Source of the DNA: Pseudomonas arsenicoxydans
GTDB taxonomy: Bacteria; Pseudomonadota; Gammaproteobacteria; Pseudomonadales; Pseudomonadaceae
Assembly (NCBI RefSeq): GCF_900103875.1
Contig: NZ_LT629705.1
Span: 3,481,001-3,545,000, forward strand
Length of the DNA stretch: 64,000 nt
Direction: 5' to 3'
Below are positions 8,842-18,818 of the stretch, in pieces. Numbering within the stretch: position 1 is the stretch's first letter; every line of letters begins with the position of its first letter. Both the position numbers and the translations under genes were made by a program. The notes beneath the pieces are model-generated. The model saw only the letters and a list, made by a program, of their open reading frames with translations, did not search any database and was not told the DNA's origin.

Positions 8842-11325
8842 TTACACGTTAAACCTCCGCGACTTGAAGCTGATCTTCTCTTTGAATTCCTCTACTTTCC
8901 CGATGCGGCGAATGCTCGCCCACGTCCCTTTGTAATATGGGATTACGTTTCGGTCTGTCCATGGCGTGGTCAGATCGCCCATCACGCCGTTGAAATGGCC
9001 GAACTGCATAAACGTCTGGTTACGCTTGATATCCGGCTCCAGGTAGGCCAGCGCGTAGGATGAACCGTAGTCGTTAAACACTTCGACCACGTCCCCCGAT
9101 GTAATAGCCAAGGCTTGTGCATCGTCGGGGTTGATTTCCAGATAGGCCATCGGTACACGCCGTTGTACGAAGTCGTTGTATTGATCGTGGTAGAGCGTTT
9201 GCCACACTTCGTTGATGCGCCCGTTGTTCACCCAGAACTGGTGTTTCTCCTTCTGTTCTGCCACCGGTTTTGGCAATCCGGGCCATGTTGCTGGTTTGAA
9301 CTCAGCTTTGCCGTCCGGAGTGTCAAATTTGTAATCGGTGTAGAGCATCTCGGTGCCGATCAGCTTACCGTCTCGGTATTCTTTAGTGGGTAACTGGACG
9401 CCATTGTTGCCCATGGCTTTCAGCCGCTCGTAGGTGACGAGATTTCCCGTGGTGCCGCCCTGACTGTCGATTGGGCCAGCACCGGGTTGGCCAGCCATAC
9501 GGAAGCCGTCATTGAAGGCGTCCTCCTCGCTTTTCCAGTCGAACCCTGCAAAACGCGCCGCCATGTCCTGTTTCCCTTCGTCCGTATACATCTGCCGAAG
9601 GGTGTTAGCGATAGCCGCAGCGATGAGGCAATCGGCTTTTGCCGAACCAGGGGGATCCATGAATTTTTGTGACAGGCGCATCCGTCGCTCGCCATTCATT
9701 GAGGTGAGATTCATTTCGCCTGGATGGGTCGCAGGCAGCATCACATGGGCGGCTTCTGCCAGCTTGGTTGGGTAGAGGTTGATGTTGGCGAAAAAGAGAC
9801 CGCCTTTGTTTTTCACCGCGTCGTAGATTGCGTCCACCATCTGCGCAGTTGTACCGCCGCGAACATTGGCCATGGCCTCCCTGACAATGTTCGCGCGTTT
9901 TAGAATGACCGCACGATGTTGCTCAGCATTGAGTGTGGTCTGGAAGGGATTGGCCCCCCATGCCGTGTACATCATGCCCTTGCCGTTGATGATCTCCTGA
10001 TCCACATAGATCTTGGTATTGCCTGGATAAGGGGGGCGTGTGTAACCCTCTTGGTGCCCACCCATCCGCACCACCCCCGTACCTCGTCGTCCGACGTTGT
10101 GAGTGGCCAGCACCAAGTCGACCAATGCCGACTGGATGAGGTAGTTGTCATTGCCCCAGATGATTCCTTTTTCGTAGGCGTGCATGGTGTGGGGACGATG
10201 GCCAGAGGTTTTGGGTTTGTAAGCCCATTCGGCTGCTTGCCTGAGTTTGTCCACCGATACCCCGGTAACGCGACTGGTTTCCTCAAGCGACATTCGATTG
10301 GCTTGAAGTGCCTGCTCAAACGCTTTGGTATGGGCCGCGATAAATTCCTGGTCATGCCATTTTTGGTCGACCACGTAGGTCAGCAGACCATTGAACAGAG
10401 CGATATCCGTTCCCGGTTCGATATCCAGGTGAAGCACGTTGTCTTTACCTGCTGCTTGCTCCGCTATAGCGATGGTCGGCGTCCTGCGAGGGTCGACAAA
10501 AATCACCTTGGCTGGGACAACGGCCTCTCCTGGAAAACGCTGCTTACGTTTGTCGACTGTCTGCCCCTGCAAGTTGGGCAGCCAATGCGCCAGGAAGTAG
10601 TTGGTTTGGGTTTCGTATGAGTTGCAGCCAATGGCAACAATGACGTCAGCCAACTCCGCGTCTTCGTAGCTGTTGTTGAGTTCGCCAATGCCCATCTCGC
10701 GGGTAGCGTGGCACTCGGAGTTATAGGCTGGGCGGTTGTGGATTCGCACCAATGGGGTTTGCAGTGCGGTGAACATCAACTTGCCGGTGCCCCAGGTATT
10801 CTCGAATCCGCCTCCAGCGCCTCCGTGATCGAAGCAGTCAAAGGCGAGAGCGGCGGGCCCGTCATTATCAAGAATCTTCTTGGTCACGCCGGCATAAAGT
10901 GCCAGCGCATCATCCCAACTGGTGTCTACCCACTGGTCAGCCACATAGACGCGTGGACTGCGCAACCGCTCCTTGCCTACGCCATCGGGGCTGTACATGA
11001 CTTTAGCCAGTTGACCGCCTCGCGTGGACGACAGCCCTTTGTTTACCTCGCACTGCTTGTCGGGCACGATCATGATGTTGTAGCGCTTGCCATCCTTGTC
11101 AGTGATCGTGTTCTGCATTGCCGGTGTCATGATGACAGCCAACGGGGGTAACTGTTTGCGGAAGTCGAGCCCCAGTGCGTTCTCATCGGGTGCTCGTCCC
11201 CCTTCCTGATTTTCCGGCCATTTGTACACGTGATAGCCACAACCCACGATGCAGAAGTGGCATGTCAGGTTGGTCTTTTGGGCATCTGTCGGAGGCAGTG
11301 CCACACGATCTTTGTTGGTTGCCAT
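8842..11325 (-). CDS. aioA: Arsenite oxidase large (molybdopterin) subunit
   Basis: 827 residues, the usual AioA length. The N-terminus carries the 3Fe-4S ligand motif C-x2-C-x3-C ([12 protein letters not shown], about residues 22-32). Further along are the DMSO-reductase-family domains, for example [36 protein letters not shown] and [19 protein letters not shown]. The start at 11325 is set by a strong AAGGAGATTAAAA-ATG; an upstream ATG in frame lacks a ribosome site. With AioB it oxidises As(III) to As(V) in the periplasm. It follows aioB by 14 bases. No cytochrome c gene or moa gene follows, so electrons must go to a carrier encoded elsewhere. Confidence 0.96.
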   Translation of the reverse strand: MATNKDRVALPPTDAQKTNLTCHFCIVGCGYHVYKWPENQEGGRAPDENALGLDFRKQLPPLAVIMTPAMQNTITDKDGKRYNIMIVPDKQCEVNKGLSSTRGGQLAKVMYSPDGVGKERLRSPRVYVADQWVDTSWDDALALYAGVTKKILDNDGPAALAFDCFDHGGAGGGFENTWGTGKLMFTALQTPLVRIHNRPAYNSECHATREMGIGELNNSYEDAELADVIVAIGCNSYETQTNYFLAHWLPNLQGQTVDKRKQRFPGEAVVPAKVIFVDPRRTPTIAIAEQAAGKDNVLHLDIEPGTDIALFNGLLTYVVDQKWHDQEFIAAHTKAFEQALQANRMSLEETSRVTGVSVDKLRQAAEWAYKPKTSGHRPHTMHAYEKGIIWGNDNYLIQSALVDLVLATHNVGRRGTGVVRMGGHQEGYTRPPYPGNTKIYVDQEIINGKGMMYTAWGANPFQTTLNAEQHRAVILKRANIVREAMANVRGGTTAQMVDAIYDAVKNKGGLFFANINLYPTKLAEAAHVMLPATHPGEMNLTSMNGERRMRLSQKFMDPPGSAKADCLIAAAIANTLRQMYTDEGKQDMAARFAGFDWKSEEDAFNDGFRMAGQPGAGPIDSQGGTTGNLVTYERLKAMGNNGVQLPTKEYRDGKLIGTEMLYTDYKFDTPDGKAEFKPATWPGLPKPVAEQKEKHQFWVNNGRINEVWQTLYHDQYNDFVQRRVPMAYLEINPDDAQALAITSGDVVEVFNDYGSSYALAYLEPDIKRNQTFMQFGHFNGVMGDLTTPWTDRNVIPYYKGTWASIRRIGKVEEFKEKISFKSRRFNV

Positions 11326-11339
11326 TTTTAATCTCCTTA

Positions 11340-11858
11340 TCAAAGGAGGTTGGACTGACGTCCGTAGATCAACCCTTCAACGGCAACTGCACGTACCGAA
11401 TCGTCATTGGGGTTGTACTCAAGCACTATGCTCGGCAAATTCTCGGTGGCTTGGCCGGAAACCATTTGGCCAATATTCTCAGGGTCGAAAATGCTGAAAT
11501 GGCAGGGACATTTGAACACCTTTTGCCCTGGGTCATAGGCAACCGGACAGCCCATGTGCGTGCATAGTGTGCTGTAGGCGACGATGTCGCGCTCCGGGCC
11601 GACGCCGCCCGGAACGGGAGCGCCCATCTTGATCAATGCGCAAGGTGAGGCAGCGTCGGGATAGGAAAACAAGACTGGCGTATTCACCAGCAATTTCTGT
11701 GCTTTGGTGAGCGCCTTCATTTGGTAGGGGAGATTGACTCGCCCCTCTGCTGTTGGCTTTGGTGTCGCGGCTTGTGTGAGTTCGGGCAAACCTATCGCCA
11801 CGCTGGCAGCAGCCCCGCCTCCAACTTTCAAGAAGAGTCTTCTGGATATCGATGCCAT
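11340..11858 (-). CDS. aioB: Arsenite oxidase Rieske small subunit
   Basis: 172 residues. Twin-arginine signal [17 protein letters not shown] at the N-terminus, which exports the folded AioA-AioB complex. Rieske 2Fe-2S motifs CTHMGCP and [11 protein letters not shown] are intact, both with their Cys-x-His pairs. It is first of the two-gene aioBA operon. No aioX, aioS or aioR regulator is visible in the window, so control differs from the best known aio loci; the ArsR-family gene at 13180-13527 is the nearest candidate regulator. No sigma-54 promoter was found with confidence. Confidence 0.95.
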   Translation of the reverse strand: MASISRRLFLKVGGGAAASVAIGLPELTQAATPKPTAEGRVNLPYQMKALTKAQKLLVNTPVLFSYPDAASPCALIKMGAPVPGGVGPERDIVAYSTLCTHMGCPVAYDPGQKVFKCPCHFSIFDPENIGQMVSGQATENLPSIVLEYNPNDDSVRAVAVEGLIYGRQSNLL

Positions 11859-12056
11859 CTCCGCCTCCGCATTACGCTTGCGATGCAGTCGGCCCCGCCG
11901 GTGTCGTAAGCGACTTTTACTTCAACCTATTCAGCATAGGATAGAAAGCCCTGTTTTGTGGCCAAAGTGGCTTTAGATGTCGAGTGAGTTCATAGAGACT
12001 GCTATTGGCAATGCAAGGAGCCGGTCAAGAGAGGTGTGCATCATTGCTTTGGTTGC

Positions 12057-13142
12057 TCATCGCTGCGTGGCTATCACCGGTTCTGTGCTTGTGGAACGCA
12101 TATGGCGTAACAAATGTGGAAGGATGACTCCAGCGTCAGGCCCTACGCCTCTGAGGGTTGCTGAGGCGAAATTACGTTGCTTTGGTAACCCCATAAAGTA
12201 CAGGCCCGGGATGTGCAGTGCTCGTCCATCGCGCTGCATCAATCGCCCTCGATCATCCGTCACTGCGAGGTCTTCAAGAAAGGAAATATTTGGGCGGAAC
12301 CCTGTGGCGAAGACAAGGCAATCAACGGCTTCGTGGTGACCATCCGCCCAAACAACTCCGGTTGGGGTTACTTGCCCGAACATCGACCGCTGGTTGAAAA
12401 GGCCTGACTTCAGTGCCTTTTTGTAAGTGCCGTCATCCAGTACCGGCGTGCTCTGATCATTGAGCCAGCGGGTTCTCTCCAGGCCCGTCCATTTCAGCCA
12501 GGCATGGAAGTCCGCACCGAGTAGCTTCTGCGGAAAGAATCGAATCGCCTCTCGCGTGGCAAGCGTGACCTTGGCCACTTTGGCTAGCTCGTAAGCAATC
12601 TGTACCGCCGAGTTTGCCGCTCCAATTACTACGATGCGTTTTCCATTGAGCATTTCCACATTCCGATACTCGGCACTGTGAAGGCGAACACCTTGGAAGC
12701 TTTCGAGCCCAGGAACGTCCGGTGTGTGGGGGCGACTGAATGCCCCCGATGCCACGATCAGCGCCCTGGTAAAGAAGCGCTGCCCATTGGCAGCCACTAT
12801 CTGGAACCCCCCAGCTTCTTGATGCACCTTTATGACTTGTATCCCTGGAAGAATCGGCAACTGGAAGAAGTTGGCGTACTGCTCCAGGTAGCGCACTACT
12901 TCATCGCGGGAGGGGTAGTGCCCCGGTTCTCCAGGAAACCGCAGCCCCGGTAGTGACGAGTAGGCTGCCGGCGAGAACAGTTCAAGGCTGTTGTAGTAGT
13001 TGCGCCAGTTACCACCCGGTTGCTGCTGCTCATCCAGGATCAGGAAATCGAGTCCCTGCTGTTTCAAATGCCAGCCACAGGCCAGTCCTGCCTGCCCTGC
13101 GCCAATTACGACAACATCGAATGGGTGATTTATTGAGTTCAT
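12057..13142 (-). CDS. arsO: ArsO-like flavin-dependent monooxygenase (copy 1)
   Basis: 361 residues. FAD motif VVVIGAGQAGLACG near the N-terminus, then PGGNWRNYYNSLELFSPAAY, a second nucleotide-binding motif VIGAANSAVQIAYELAK and FATGFRPN, the pattern of class B flavoprotein monooxygenases. ArsO is a recurrent ars-operon gene of uncertain reaction. The start at 13142 is the first ATG of the homologous region; a longer frame upstream overlaps arsR and is not protein-like. It lies 37 bases downstream of the ArsR gene with an operator-like palindrome between. A paralogue of 359 residues lies at 23955-25034. Confidence 0.82.
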   Translation of the reverse strand: MNSINHPFDVVVIGAGQAGLACGWHLKQQGLDFLILDEQQQPGGNWRNYYNSLELFSPAAYSSLPGLRFPGEPGHYPSRDEVVRYLEQYANFFQLPILPGIQVIKVHQEAGGFQIVAANGQRFFTRALIVASGAFSRPHTPDVPGLESFQGVRLHSAEYRNVEMLNGKRIVVIGAANSAVQIAYELAKVAKVTLATREAIRFFPQKLLGADFHAWLKWTGLERTRWLNDQSTPVLDDGTYKKALKSGLFNQRSMFGQVTPTGVVWADGHHEAVDCLVFATGFRPNISFLEDLAVTDDRGRLMQRDGRALHIPGLYFMGLPKQRNFASATLRGVGPDAGVILPHLLRHMRSTSTEPVIATQR

Positions 13143-13164
13143 GTATGCGCACCTATGCACGTAT
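13141..13164. promoter_or_regulatory. Second ArsR-type operator, at the arsO start
   Basis: ATGTATGCGCACC followed by TATGCACGTAT forms an imperfect inverted repeat related to the perfect one at 13537-13560 (shared core TGCAT/ATGCA). It touches the arsO start codon, so a bound regulator could block arsO separately. Confidence 0.5.
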
Positions 13165-13179
13165 TGAGGTAAGAAAAAA

Positions 13180-13527
13180 TCAAGGAGATCCGCCTGGGCA
13201 GCACAATGACGCAATGCTCTTGGTGTGATAGAGGATGTCCTCCAGTCGCTTGACGATGGCTGGGCCGTCCACCTCATAGAACACCTGGCGACCCACCTTC
13301 GTGGCGCGCACGATCCCGGCGTCCAGCAGCACCTGAAGATGACGAGAAACCACCGAACGCTCCTGGGGTAAATCAGCCGCAATCGCGGTCACATCTGCTC
13401 GACCTAATTGCATCACGCGCTTCAGCACAGCGACTCTTGGCGGCTCGCAGAGGGCTTTGAAAAATGCACCATCGAGAGACTCAATGGCAGACTCAATGGC
13501 TTGTGATCGGTTGGTGGTGACGTTCAT
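13180..13527 (-). CDS. arsR: ArsR-family repressor with C-terminal Cys pair
   Basis: 115 residues. Winged helix with recognition region [19 protein letters not shown] and wing GRQVFYEVDG. The canonical ELCVCDL arsenite site is absent. Possible As(III) ligands are C27 (ALCEPPR) and the C-terminal CCPGG pair, which recalls ArsR types that use C-terminal cysteines. The FFKAL-EPPR start is typical of the ArsR fold. The start at 13527 follows directly on a near-perfect palindrome, so autoregulation is likely. It probably governs arsO and possibly aioBA. Confidence 0.85.
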   Translation of the reverse strand: MNVTTNRSQAIESAIESLDGAFFKALCEPPRVAVLKRVMQLGRADVTAIAADLPQERSVVSRHLQVLLDAGIVRATKVGRQVFYEVDGPAIVKRLEDILYHTKSIASLCCPGGSP

Positions 13528-13536
13528 GCCGAGAAT

Positions 13537-13560
13537 ATATGTGCATGTTTATGCACATGT
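13537..13560. promoter_or_regulatory. ArsR operator palindrome
   Basis: ATGTGCAT-N4-ATGCACAT at 13539-13558 is a perfect inverted repeat, extended to ATATGTGCAT/ATGCACATGT with few mismatches. It ends 10 bases from the ArsR start codon on the minus strand, the expected place for an autoregulatory site. Confidence 0.7.
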
Positions 13561-13618
13561 AAAGTCCCATTTGGAGGGTGGCACTGCCTCCTTCAGTAGA
13601 GAGCAGTGCCACTGCAGC

Positions 13619-13891
13619 TTATTTCTTAATGGTCTGTAGATAGTCTTTCAGGGTTTTTTCATCAGCCGATTTCACCGTCATTCCGTTCGGGCCAGCACCG
13701 ATGTCGGAGAACTGTTTGGCGGGCTCACCGGTTTTTTTGAAATCTACCAGCTCCTTGGAGCCTTCGCGGAATACCCAAAGTCGACCATCTTCGACCTCGG
13801 TGATGAAGCCTGGTTTGTCGTATTGACTGGCGAAGGTAGCGCTGGCGAACAGGCTGGTGAGTAGCATCGCGGTCAGGGGCAGTTTGTTCAT
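13619..13891 (-). CDS. Small secreted protein of unknown function
   Basis: 90 residues with a clear signal peptide (MNKLPLTAMLLTSLFASATFA) and a mature part of about 68 residues with no cysteine: SQYDKPGFITEVEDGRLWVF, then a charged lysine-rich tail. It is a well-formed gene with a plausible ribosome site (AGGAAC ahead of the ATG). It resembles small uncharacterised periplasmic proteins of Pseudomonas. It may be an arsenic-locus passenger; nothing in it points to metal binding. Confidence 0.7.
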   Translation of the reverse strand: MNKLPLTAMLLTSLFASATFASQYDKPGFITEVEDGRLWVFREGSKELVDFKKTGEPAKQFSDIGAGPNGMTVKSADEKTLKDYLQTIKK

Positions 13892-14103
13892 CGCAAGGTT
13901 CCTGCTTTGGGTTGAGGTGCGGGGAGCCTAAAGCCACTGCGATGACAGATTAATTACAAAATACGGATATACGAGTAACCAGATGTTACGTGCCGGTGCT
14001 TGCTGATAAATGATCGATTCTTGCGCTTTAGCTCCATGTTTATTGCCAATATTGGTTTCTTGAGCAGCTTGTCGATCAGAAATCGGCGTTAGTGCTTTAC
14101 TGG

Positions 14104-14135
14104 ATATTCGTAAAACCATATATTCGTCGAACCAT
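14104..14135 (+). promoter_or_regulatory. Tandem 16-bp repeat ahead of the arsC-arsR operon
   Basis: ATATTCGTAAAACCAT is followed at once by ATATTCGTCGAACCAT (14 of 16 identical). The ATTCG/CGAA core is of the kind seen in ArsR operators. It lies 20 bases upstream of the first gene of the operon, so it is probably the binding site for the ArsR encoded at 14577. Confidence 0.6.
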
Positions 14136-14155
14136 ATCCTCTTCGAGACTTGGCA

Positions 14156-14569
14156 ATGACCGACAAGACCCGCGTGCTGTTTGTTTGTGTGGCTAATGCT
14201 GCCCGCTCGCAGCTGGCTGAAGCACTGCTGCGGCACACTGATTCAGAGCGATTCGACGCCTTCAGTGCAGGTACTGCGCCCAGCGAGATCGATCCCCGCA
14301 CCTTGGAATCGCTTCAGCACCTAGGTGTGAGTACCGAAGGGTTGTACAGCAAGTCTATCAATGAGTTTTCGGGAGAGCGTTTCGATTACGTCATCACGCT
14401 GTGCGATAAATCGGCTCTGGAATGTCATGCCCTTTCAGGCGCAGGAGAGGTACTGGCCTGGAATTTTGAAGATCCGGTGACTAGCACCAAGCACGATGCA
14501 TTTCGTCACACCCTTCACGAGATCCATGAACGCATCAAGATGTTCGTGTTGGTGAAATCTAAACGTTGA
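14156..14569 (+). CDS. arsC: Low-molecular-weight phosphatase-type arsenate reductase (first copy)
   Basis: 137 residues. P-loop FVCVANAARSQ (C-x5-R-S) near residue 10, FSAGT, and FDYVITLCDKSALECH, matching thioredoxin-coupled ArsC and LMW-PTP proteins. The ATG at 14156 is preferred to the TTG two codons upstream. It opens an eight-gene operon with a 7-base gap to arsR. It is clearly different from the second ArsC at 14979, so the operon holds two reductases of one family. Whether this copy reduces arsenate or dephosphorylates another substrate cannot be told from sequence. Confidence 0.8.
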   Translation: MTDKTRVLFVCVANAARSQLAEALLRHTDSERFDAFSAGTAPSEIDPRTLESLQHLGVSTEGLYSKSINEFSGERFDYVITLCDKSALECHALSGAGEVLAWNFEDPVTSTKHDAFRHTLHEIHERIKMFVLVKSKR

Positions 14570-14576
14570 GACCCCT

Positions 14577-14933
14577 ATGGCTGACCATCTGACACCGACC
14601 ACCGTATTCAAATGCCTGGCCGACGAAACCCGCATTCGCCTGATGTTGCTTATCACCCGTGAGGACGATCTGTGCGTTTGCGAACTGACCTGCGCACTCG
14701 ATGAGAGCCAGCCGAAGATTTCCCGCCACCTGGCGCAACTGCGCAATTGCGGTTTGCTGGAGGATCGTCGACAAGGCCAATGGGTGTATTACCGCTTGCA
14801 TCCCAGTCTGCCGGATTGGGTGATCGCCGTACTGAAAACCACGCTTGACGCCAACCAGCATTGGCTCAGTCCTGACGCCAAACGCCTCGACGTGATGGGT
14901 GATCGCCCTCAGCGCCTAGCCGCTTGCTGCTGA
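14577..14933 (+). CDS. arsR: ArsR arsenite-responsive repressor
   Basis: 118 residues. Winged helix FKCLADETRIRLMLLI; the canonical As(III) site is DLCVCELTCALD (the C-V-C pair plus a nearby third Cys), followed by the recognition helix QPKISRHLAQLRNCGLL and wing RRQGQWVYYRL. It ends in a CC pair. This is the classic repressor that leaves DNA when arsenite binds. It lies second in the operon, an order common in Pseudomonas. Confidence 0.93.
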   Translation: MADHLTPTTVFKCLADETRIRLMLLITREDDLCVCELTCALDESQPKISRHLAQLRNCGLLEDRRQGQWVYYRLHPSLPDWVIAVLKTTLDANQHWLSPDAKRLDVMGDRPQRLAACC

Positions 14934-14978
14934 GTTAACGCCCGCCCGAGCAGCGCTCGGCCTTTACGAGATAGCCCG

Positions 14979-15449
14979 ATGAAGATTCTGTTTCTCTGCA
15001 CCGCCAACAGCTGCCGCAGCATTCTTTGTGAAGCCATGTTCAATCATTTGGCTCCGACGGATATGCACGCCTACAGCGCCGGCAGCCAGCCGAAGGGAGA
15101 AGTGCATCCGCTGAGCCTGAAAACGCTGAATAAGGCTGGAGTCTCGACTGGGGGGCTCTACAGCAAGTCCAGCGAAGTCCACGAGAGCCTGGCACCTGAT
15201 TTCGTCATCACGGTGTGCGACAAGGCTGCCGGTGACGCCTGCCCGGTATTTTTCGGGCCGGCCACCAAGGCCCACTGGGGGCTGGCTGACCCATCGGAAT
15301 ATCAAGGGACTCAAGAAGAAATCGTGGCGGCCTTCGAAGCCACTCTGGAACAGATTAGAACCCGTATCGAAGCCTTCCTGGCTTTACCGCTCAAGCAGTT
15401 AAGTGCCGAACAACTCAAGGCCGAGCTGGCCCTGATCGGCACCCTCTGA
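14979..15449 (+). CDS. arsC: Arsenate reductase, LMW-PTP/thioredoxin type
   Basis: 156 residues. P-loop [16 protein letters not shown] near the N-terminus, YSAGS, and [18 protein letters not shown], which holds the redox cysteines of this ArsC class. It reduces As(V) to As(III), which the next gene exports. It is 45 bases after arsR and 16 bases before acr3. Confidence 0.92.
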   Translation: MKILFLCTANSCRSILCEAMFNHLAPTDMHAYSAGSQPKGEVHPLSLKTLNKAGVSTGGLYSKSSEVHESLAPDFVITVCDKAAGDACPVFFGPATKAHWGLADPSEYQGTQEEIVAAFEATLEQIRTRIEAFLALPLKQLSAEQLKAELALIGTL

Positions 15450-15465
15450 CACTGGAGACATGACG

Positions 15466-16527
15466 ATGAGTAAAAGCCGTCTTTCTTTTTTGGATCGCTA
15501 TCTGACGGTCTGGATCTTTCTCGCCATGGCAATTGGTGTCAGCTTGGGCAGTCTGTTCGAGGGGCTGCCGGCCTGGCTTAACAGCCTGTCGGTGGGTTCG
15601 ACCAACATCCCGATTGCCATCGGCCTGATTGTGATGATGTATCCGCCGTTGGCCAAGGTCAGGTACGAAGAGCTGCCGGCGGTTTTCAAGGACAAGCGCA
15701 TCTTGGCGCTATCGTTGATCCAAAACTGGGTGATTGGCCCAGTGCTGATGTTCGTACTGGCCATCGTCTTTCTCGCTGACAAGCCAGAGTACATGACCGG
15801 CCTGATCCTCATCGGCCTGGCGCGCTGCATCGCCATGGTGCTGGTGTGGAATCAAATCGCAGGCGGCAACAACCAATACGTCGCTGGGCTGGTGGCCTTC
15901 AACAGCATCTTCCAGATCCTGTTCTTCAGTGTTTATGCATGGATCTTCCTCGGCCTGCTGCCGCCATTGTTCGGCCTGCAGGGCAGCGTGATTGACACCA
16001 ACTTTGTCAGCATCGCCGAGTCCGTGCTGATCTACCTGGGCATCCCATTCCTGGCTGGCTTTCTTACGCGCAAGATCCTCATCAGCCGCAAAGGCGAGAA
16101 CTGGTACAGCCAACGCTTCATTCCGCGCATCAGCCCGCTGACGCTGGTCGCGTTGCTGCTGACCATCGTTGCCATGTTCAGCCTCAAGGGTGACGTGGTG
16201 CTGCAATTGCCATTTGATGTGTTGCGCATCGCGATTCCCCTGACGATCTACTTCGTGGTGATGTTCTTCATCAGCTTCTGGATGGGCAAGGTGCTCCACG
16301 CTGACTATCCACGCACCACGGCGCTGGCCTTTACTGCCGCCAGCAACAACTTTGAACTCGCCATCGCTGTGGCCATCGCCACATTCGGCCTGGCCTCGCC
16401 AGTGGCCTTCGCTACGGTGATCGGCCCACTGGTTGAAGTGCCGGTATTGATCATGCTGGTCAGTGTGGCCCTTTGGCTCAAGCGCCGCTGGTTTGATCAT
16501 CCAAAGGGCGCCCTCGCTGAGGAGTAA
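15466..16527 (+). CDS. arsB: Arsenite efflux permease, ACR3 family
   Basis: 353 residues with about ten transmembrane segments. The ACR3 signature [12 protein letters not shown] carries the conserved functional cysteine, and [15 protein letters not shown] is the second signature. The ATG at 15466 is preferred to one two codons upstream because GGAG is then 8 bases away. It exports As(OH)3 by proton exchange. Often labelled arsB in Pseudomonas genomes although it is ACR3, not ArsB, in family. Four bases separate its stop from arsH. Confidence 0.94.
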   Translation: MSKSRLSFLDRYLTVWIFLAMAIGVSLGSLFEGLPAWLNSLSVGSTNIPIAIGLIVMMYPPLAKVRYEELPAVFKDKRILALSLIQNWVIGPVLMFVLAIVFLADKPEYMTGLILIGLARCIAMVLVWNQIAGGNNQYVAGLVAFNSIFQILFFSVYAWIFLGLLPPLFGLQGSVIDTNFVSIAESVLIYLGIPFLAGFLTRKILISRKGENWYSQRFIPRISPLTLVALLLTIVAMFSLKGDVVLQLPFDVLRIAIPLTIYFVVMFFISFWMGKVLHADYPRTTALAFTAASNNFELAIAVAIATFGLASPVAFATVIGPLVEVPVLIMLVSVALWLKRRWFDHPKGALAEE

Positions 16528-16531
16528 ATAC

Positions 16532-17248
16532 ATGACTGATGAACATATCCCCAACCTCGATGCCGAACTGGTCGATCTGCCGACCCTCGATAAGCTCCGC
16601 AGTACGTTCTCGGCCACGCACAAGCCGCGCATCCTGCTGCTCTACGGCTCGACTCGCGAGCGTTCGTTCAGTCGCCTGATGACCGAAGAAGCTGCGCGCC
16701 TGTTGCAGCACTTGGGCGCAGAAACACGCATCTTCAATCCATCCGAGCTGCCGTTGCCCGATGACGTGCCGGACAGCCATCCCAAAGTGCAAGAGCTACG
16801 CGAACTGGTGCTCTGGTCAGAAGGTCAGGTCTGGTGCTCCCCCGAGCGCCACGGTTCGATGAGCGCAGTGTTCAAGGCGCAGATCGACTGGATTCCGTTG
16901 GCCATGGGCGCTGTGCGCCCAACCCAGGGTAAGACGCTGGCGGTGATGCAGGTCTGTGGCGGCTCGCAATCCTTCAACGTGGTCAACCAGCTGCGTGTGC
17001 TCGGTCGCTGGATGCGTATGTTCACTATTCCCAACCAGTCCTCGGTGCCGAAGGCCTACCTGGAGTTCGATGACAACGGTCGGATGAAACCTTCTCCCTT
17101 CTACGACCGTGTTGTGGACGTAATGGAAGAGTTGGTGAAATTCACACTACTGCTTCGCGACCGCCAGGACTATCTGGTCGACCGCTATTCCGAGCGTAAG
17201 GAATCGGCGGAAGAACTCATGAAACGTGTTAATCAGCGCTCCATCTGA
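16532..17248 (+). CDS. arsH: ArsH NADPH-dependent FMN reductase
   Basis: 238 residues. Flavodoxin-like fold with the FMN phosphate motif [13 protein letters not shown], then [23 protein letters not shown] and [15 protein letters not shown], which are ArsH hallmarks. ArsH oxidises trivalent methyl or aromatic arsenicals. The start at 16532 follows GGAG at the end of acr3. Internal operon gene. Confidence 0.94.
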   Translation: MTDEHIPNLDAELVDLPTLDKLRSTFSATHKPRILLLYGSTRERSFSRLMTEEAARLLQHLGAETRIFNPSELPLPDDVPDSHPKVQELRELVLWSEGQVWCSPERHGSMSAVFKAQIDWIPLAMGAVRPTQGKTLAVMQVCGGSQSFNVVNQLRVLGRWMRMFTIPNQSSVPKAYLEFDDNGRMKPSPFYDRVVDVMEELVKFTLLLRDRQDYLVDRYSERKESAEELMKRVNQRSI

Positions 17249-17260
17249 GGGTAATTCTCC

Positions 17261-17767
17261 GTGCAACAACACCCATACTCCGTACTGCCCCTGGCACAGT
17301 TCAGTGGCCAATTGATCTTCACCCCGTGCCCCGGCACCAAGGGCACCCTACCTTTCGAGGCGCTGCAAACTCTTAAGGCAGCAGGTGCATCGGCGTTGCT
17401 GACGCTGATGCCGACCGAGGAGTTGCTTCAGAACGAAATCGACCTGCTGCCCGAAGAGTGCCAAATGCTCGGCATCGAGTGGTTTCACCTGCCGGTGGAC
17501 GATGATCAAGCTCCTGGCGAAGCATTCAAAACCGCATGGGAACAGTACCATTCACGACTTAAGCAGCTTCTGAGCGAAGGGAAAACCATCGCCATCCATT
17601 GCAAGGGCGGCTCGGGTCGTACCGGCTTGATTGCGGCGCAGCTGTTAATCGAGAGCGGTGTGCCGTTCAACGATGCCATCCGTGACGTTCAGTCGTTGCG
17701 TCCACGCGCTATCCAGCATCCTGCCCATATCGACTACATCAGCCAATTCGACATCGCGAAGTCGTAA
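17261..17767 (+). CDS. Dual-specificity-like protein phosphatase in the ars operon
   Basis: 168 residues from a GTG start (GAGGG upstream). The catalytic loop is [17 protein letters not shown] (H-C-x5-R-T-G), of the Cys-based tyrosine/dual-specificity type and unlike the LMW-PTP loop of ArsC. The fold resembles the CDKN3-like phosphatases. It sits between arsH and the glyceraldehyde-phosphate dehydrogenase gene of the ArsJ system. Its substrate is unknown; a phosphate-ester or arseno-ester of the arsJ pathway is a possibility, not evidence. Confidence 0.82.
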   Translation: MQQHPYSVLPLAQFSGQLIFTPCPGTKGTLPFEALQTLKAAGASALLTLMPTEELLQNEIDLLPEECQMLGIEWFHLPVDDDQAPGEAFKTAWEQYHSRLKQLLSEGKTIAIHCKGGSGRTGLIAAQLLIESGVPFNDAIRDVQSLRPRAIQHPAHIDYISQFDIAKS

Positions 17768-17801
17768 TTGCCCACAGACAGCAGCCCCAGAGAACAACAA
17801 T

Positions 17802-18806
17802 ATGAGTATCAAAGTAGGTATCAATGGTTTCGGTCGTATCGGTCGTCTCGCCCTGCGTGCAGCCTGGGGCTGGCCAGAGTTCGAGTTCGTGCAAATCAAC
17901 GATCCGGCAGGCGATGCAGCAACCCATGCGCACCTAATCAACTTCGACTCTGTGCATGGCCGTTGGCACAACGAAGCCAGCGCCGAAGGCGATCATGTAA
18001 TGATTGGCGGTAACCGCATCAAGGTCACCGCAAACAAAACGATTGCCGAAACCGACTGGTCGGGTTGCGATCTGGTGATCGAGGCCAGCGGCAAGATGAA
18101 GACTGTGGCGGTGTTGCAGGCCTACCTGGATCAGGGCGTTAAGCGTGTGGTGGTCTGTGCGCCGGTCAAGGAGCAAGGCGCCTTGAACGTGGTGATGGGC
18201 GTTAACCAGCACCTGTTCGACCCGGCGCAGCACCGTATTGTGACCGCTGCCTCCTGCACCACCAATTGCCTGGCCCCGGTCGTCAAAGTGATCCACGAGA
18301 ATCTGGGCATTCGCCACGGCTCGATCACTACCATTCACGACCTGACCAACACCCAGAGCATCCTCGATCAGCCGCACAAGGATCTGCGCCGCGCCCGCGC
18401 TTCCGGCATGAGCCTCATCCCGACCAGCACCGGCTCGGCCACCGCCATTGCGGAAATTTTCCCCGGGCTGCGTGGGCGCCTGAATGGTCACGCGGTGCGC
18501 GTACCGCTGGCCAACGCCTCGCTCACCGACTGTGTGTTCGAAGTGGAGCGCGCCACCTCGGTGGATGAAGTTAATGCGTTGCTCAAAGCAGCAGCAGAAG
18601 GCCCGCTGAAAAATATCCTCGGCTATGAAGTACGCCCACTGGTGTCCATCGACTACCGCACTGACCCGCGTTCATCGATCATCGATGCACTGTCGACGAT
18701 GGTGATCAATGGCACTCAAGTGAAGATCTACGCCTGGTACGACAATGAATGGGGTTACGCGAACCGCGCTGTTGAGTTGGCCAAACTGGTCGGTTTGGCC
18801 GATTAA
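17802..18806 (+). CDS. gapdh: ars-operon glyceraldehyde-3-phosphate dehydrogenase
   Basis: 334 residues. NAD motif [16 protein letters not shown] at the N-terminus; catalytic Cys in [23 protein letters not shown] and [11 protein letters not shown] near the end. All core residues are intact. Paired with ArsJ, this enzyme uses arsenate in place of phosphate to make 1-arseno-3-phosphoglycerate, which ArsJ exports. It lies 12 bases upstream of arsJ. The start at 17802 is the family N-terminus; the longer frame overlaps the phosphatase gene. Confidence 0.95.
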   Translation: MSIKVGINGFGRIGRLALRAAWGWPEFEFVQINDPAGDAATHAHLINFDSVHGRWHNEASAEGDHVMIGGNRIKVTANKTIAETDWSGCDLVIEASGKMKTVAVLQAYLDQGVKRVVVCAPVKEQGALNVVMGVNQHLFDPAQHRIVTAASCTTNCLAPVVKVIHENLGIRHGSITTIHDLTNTQSILDQPHKDLRRARASGMSLIPTSTGSATAIAEIFPGLRGRLNGHAVRVPLANASLTDCVFEVERATSVDEVNALLKAAAEGPLKNILGYEVRPLVSIDYRTDPRSSIIDALSTMVINGTQVKIYAWYDNEWGYANRAVELAKLVGLAD

Positions 18807-18818
18807 CAGGGAGAGATC

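Noticed and set aside
9916..10620. A 234-codon frame opposite aioA
   Set aside because: Antisense to a strongly supported conserved gene, so a shadow of its codon bias.
11859..11990. A sigma-54 promoter ahead of aioB
   Set aside because: A GG...GC pair exists but the spacing is wrong for -24/-12, so it is not reported.
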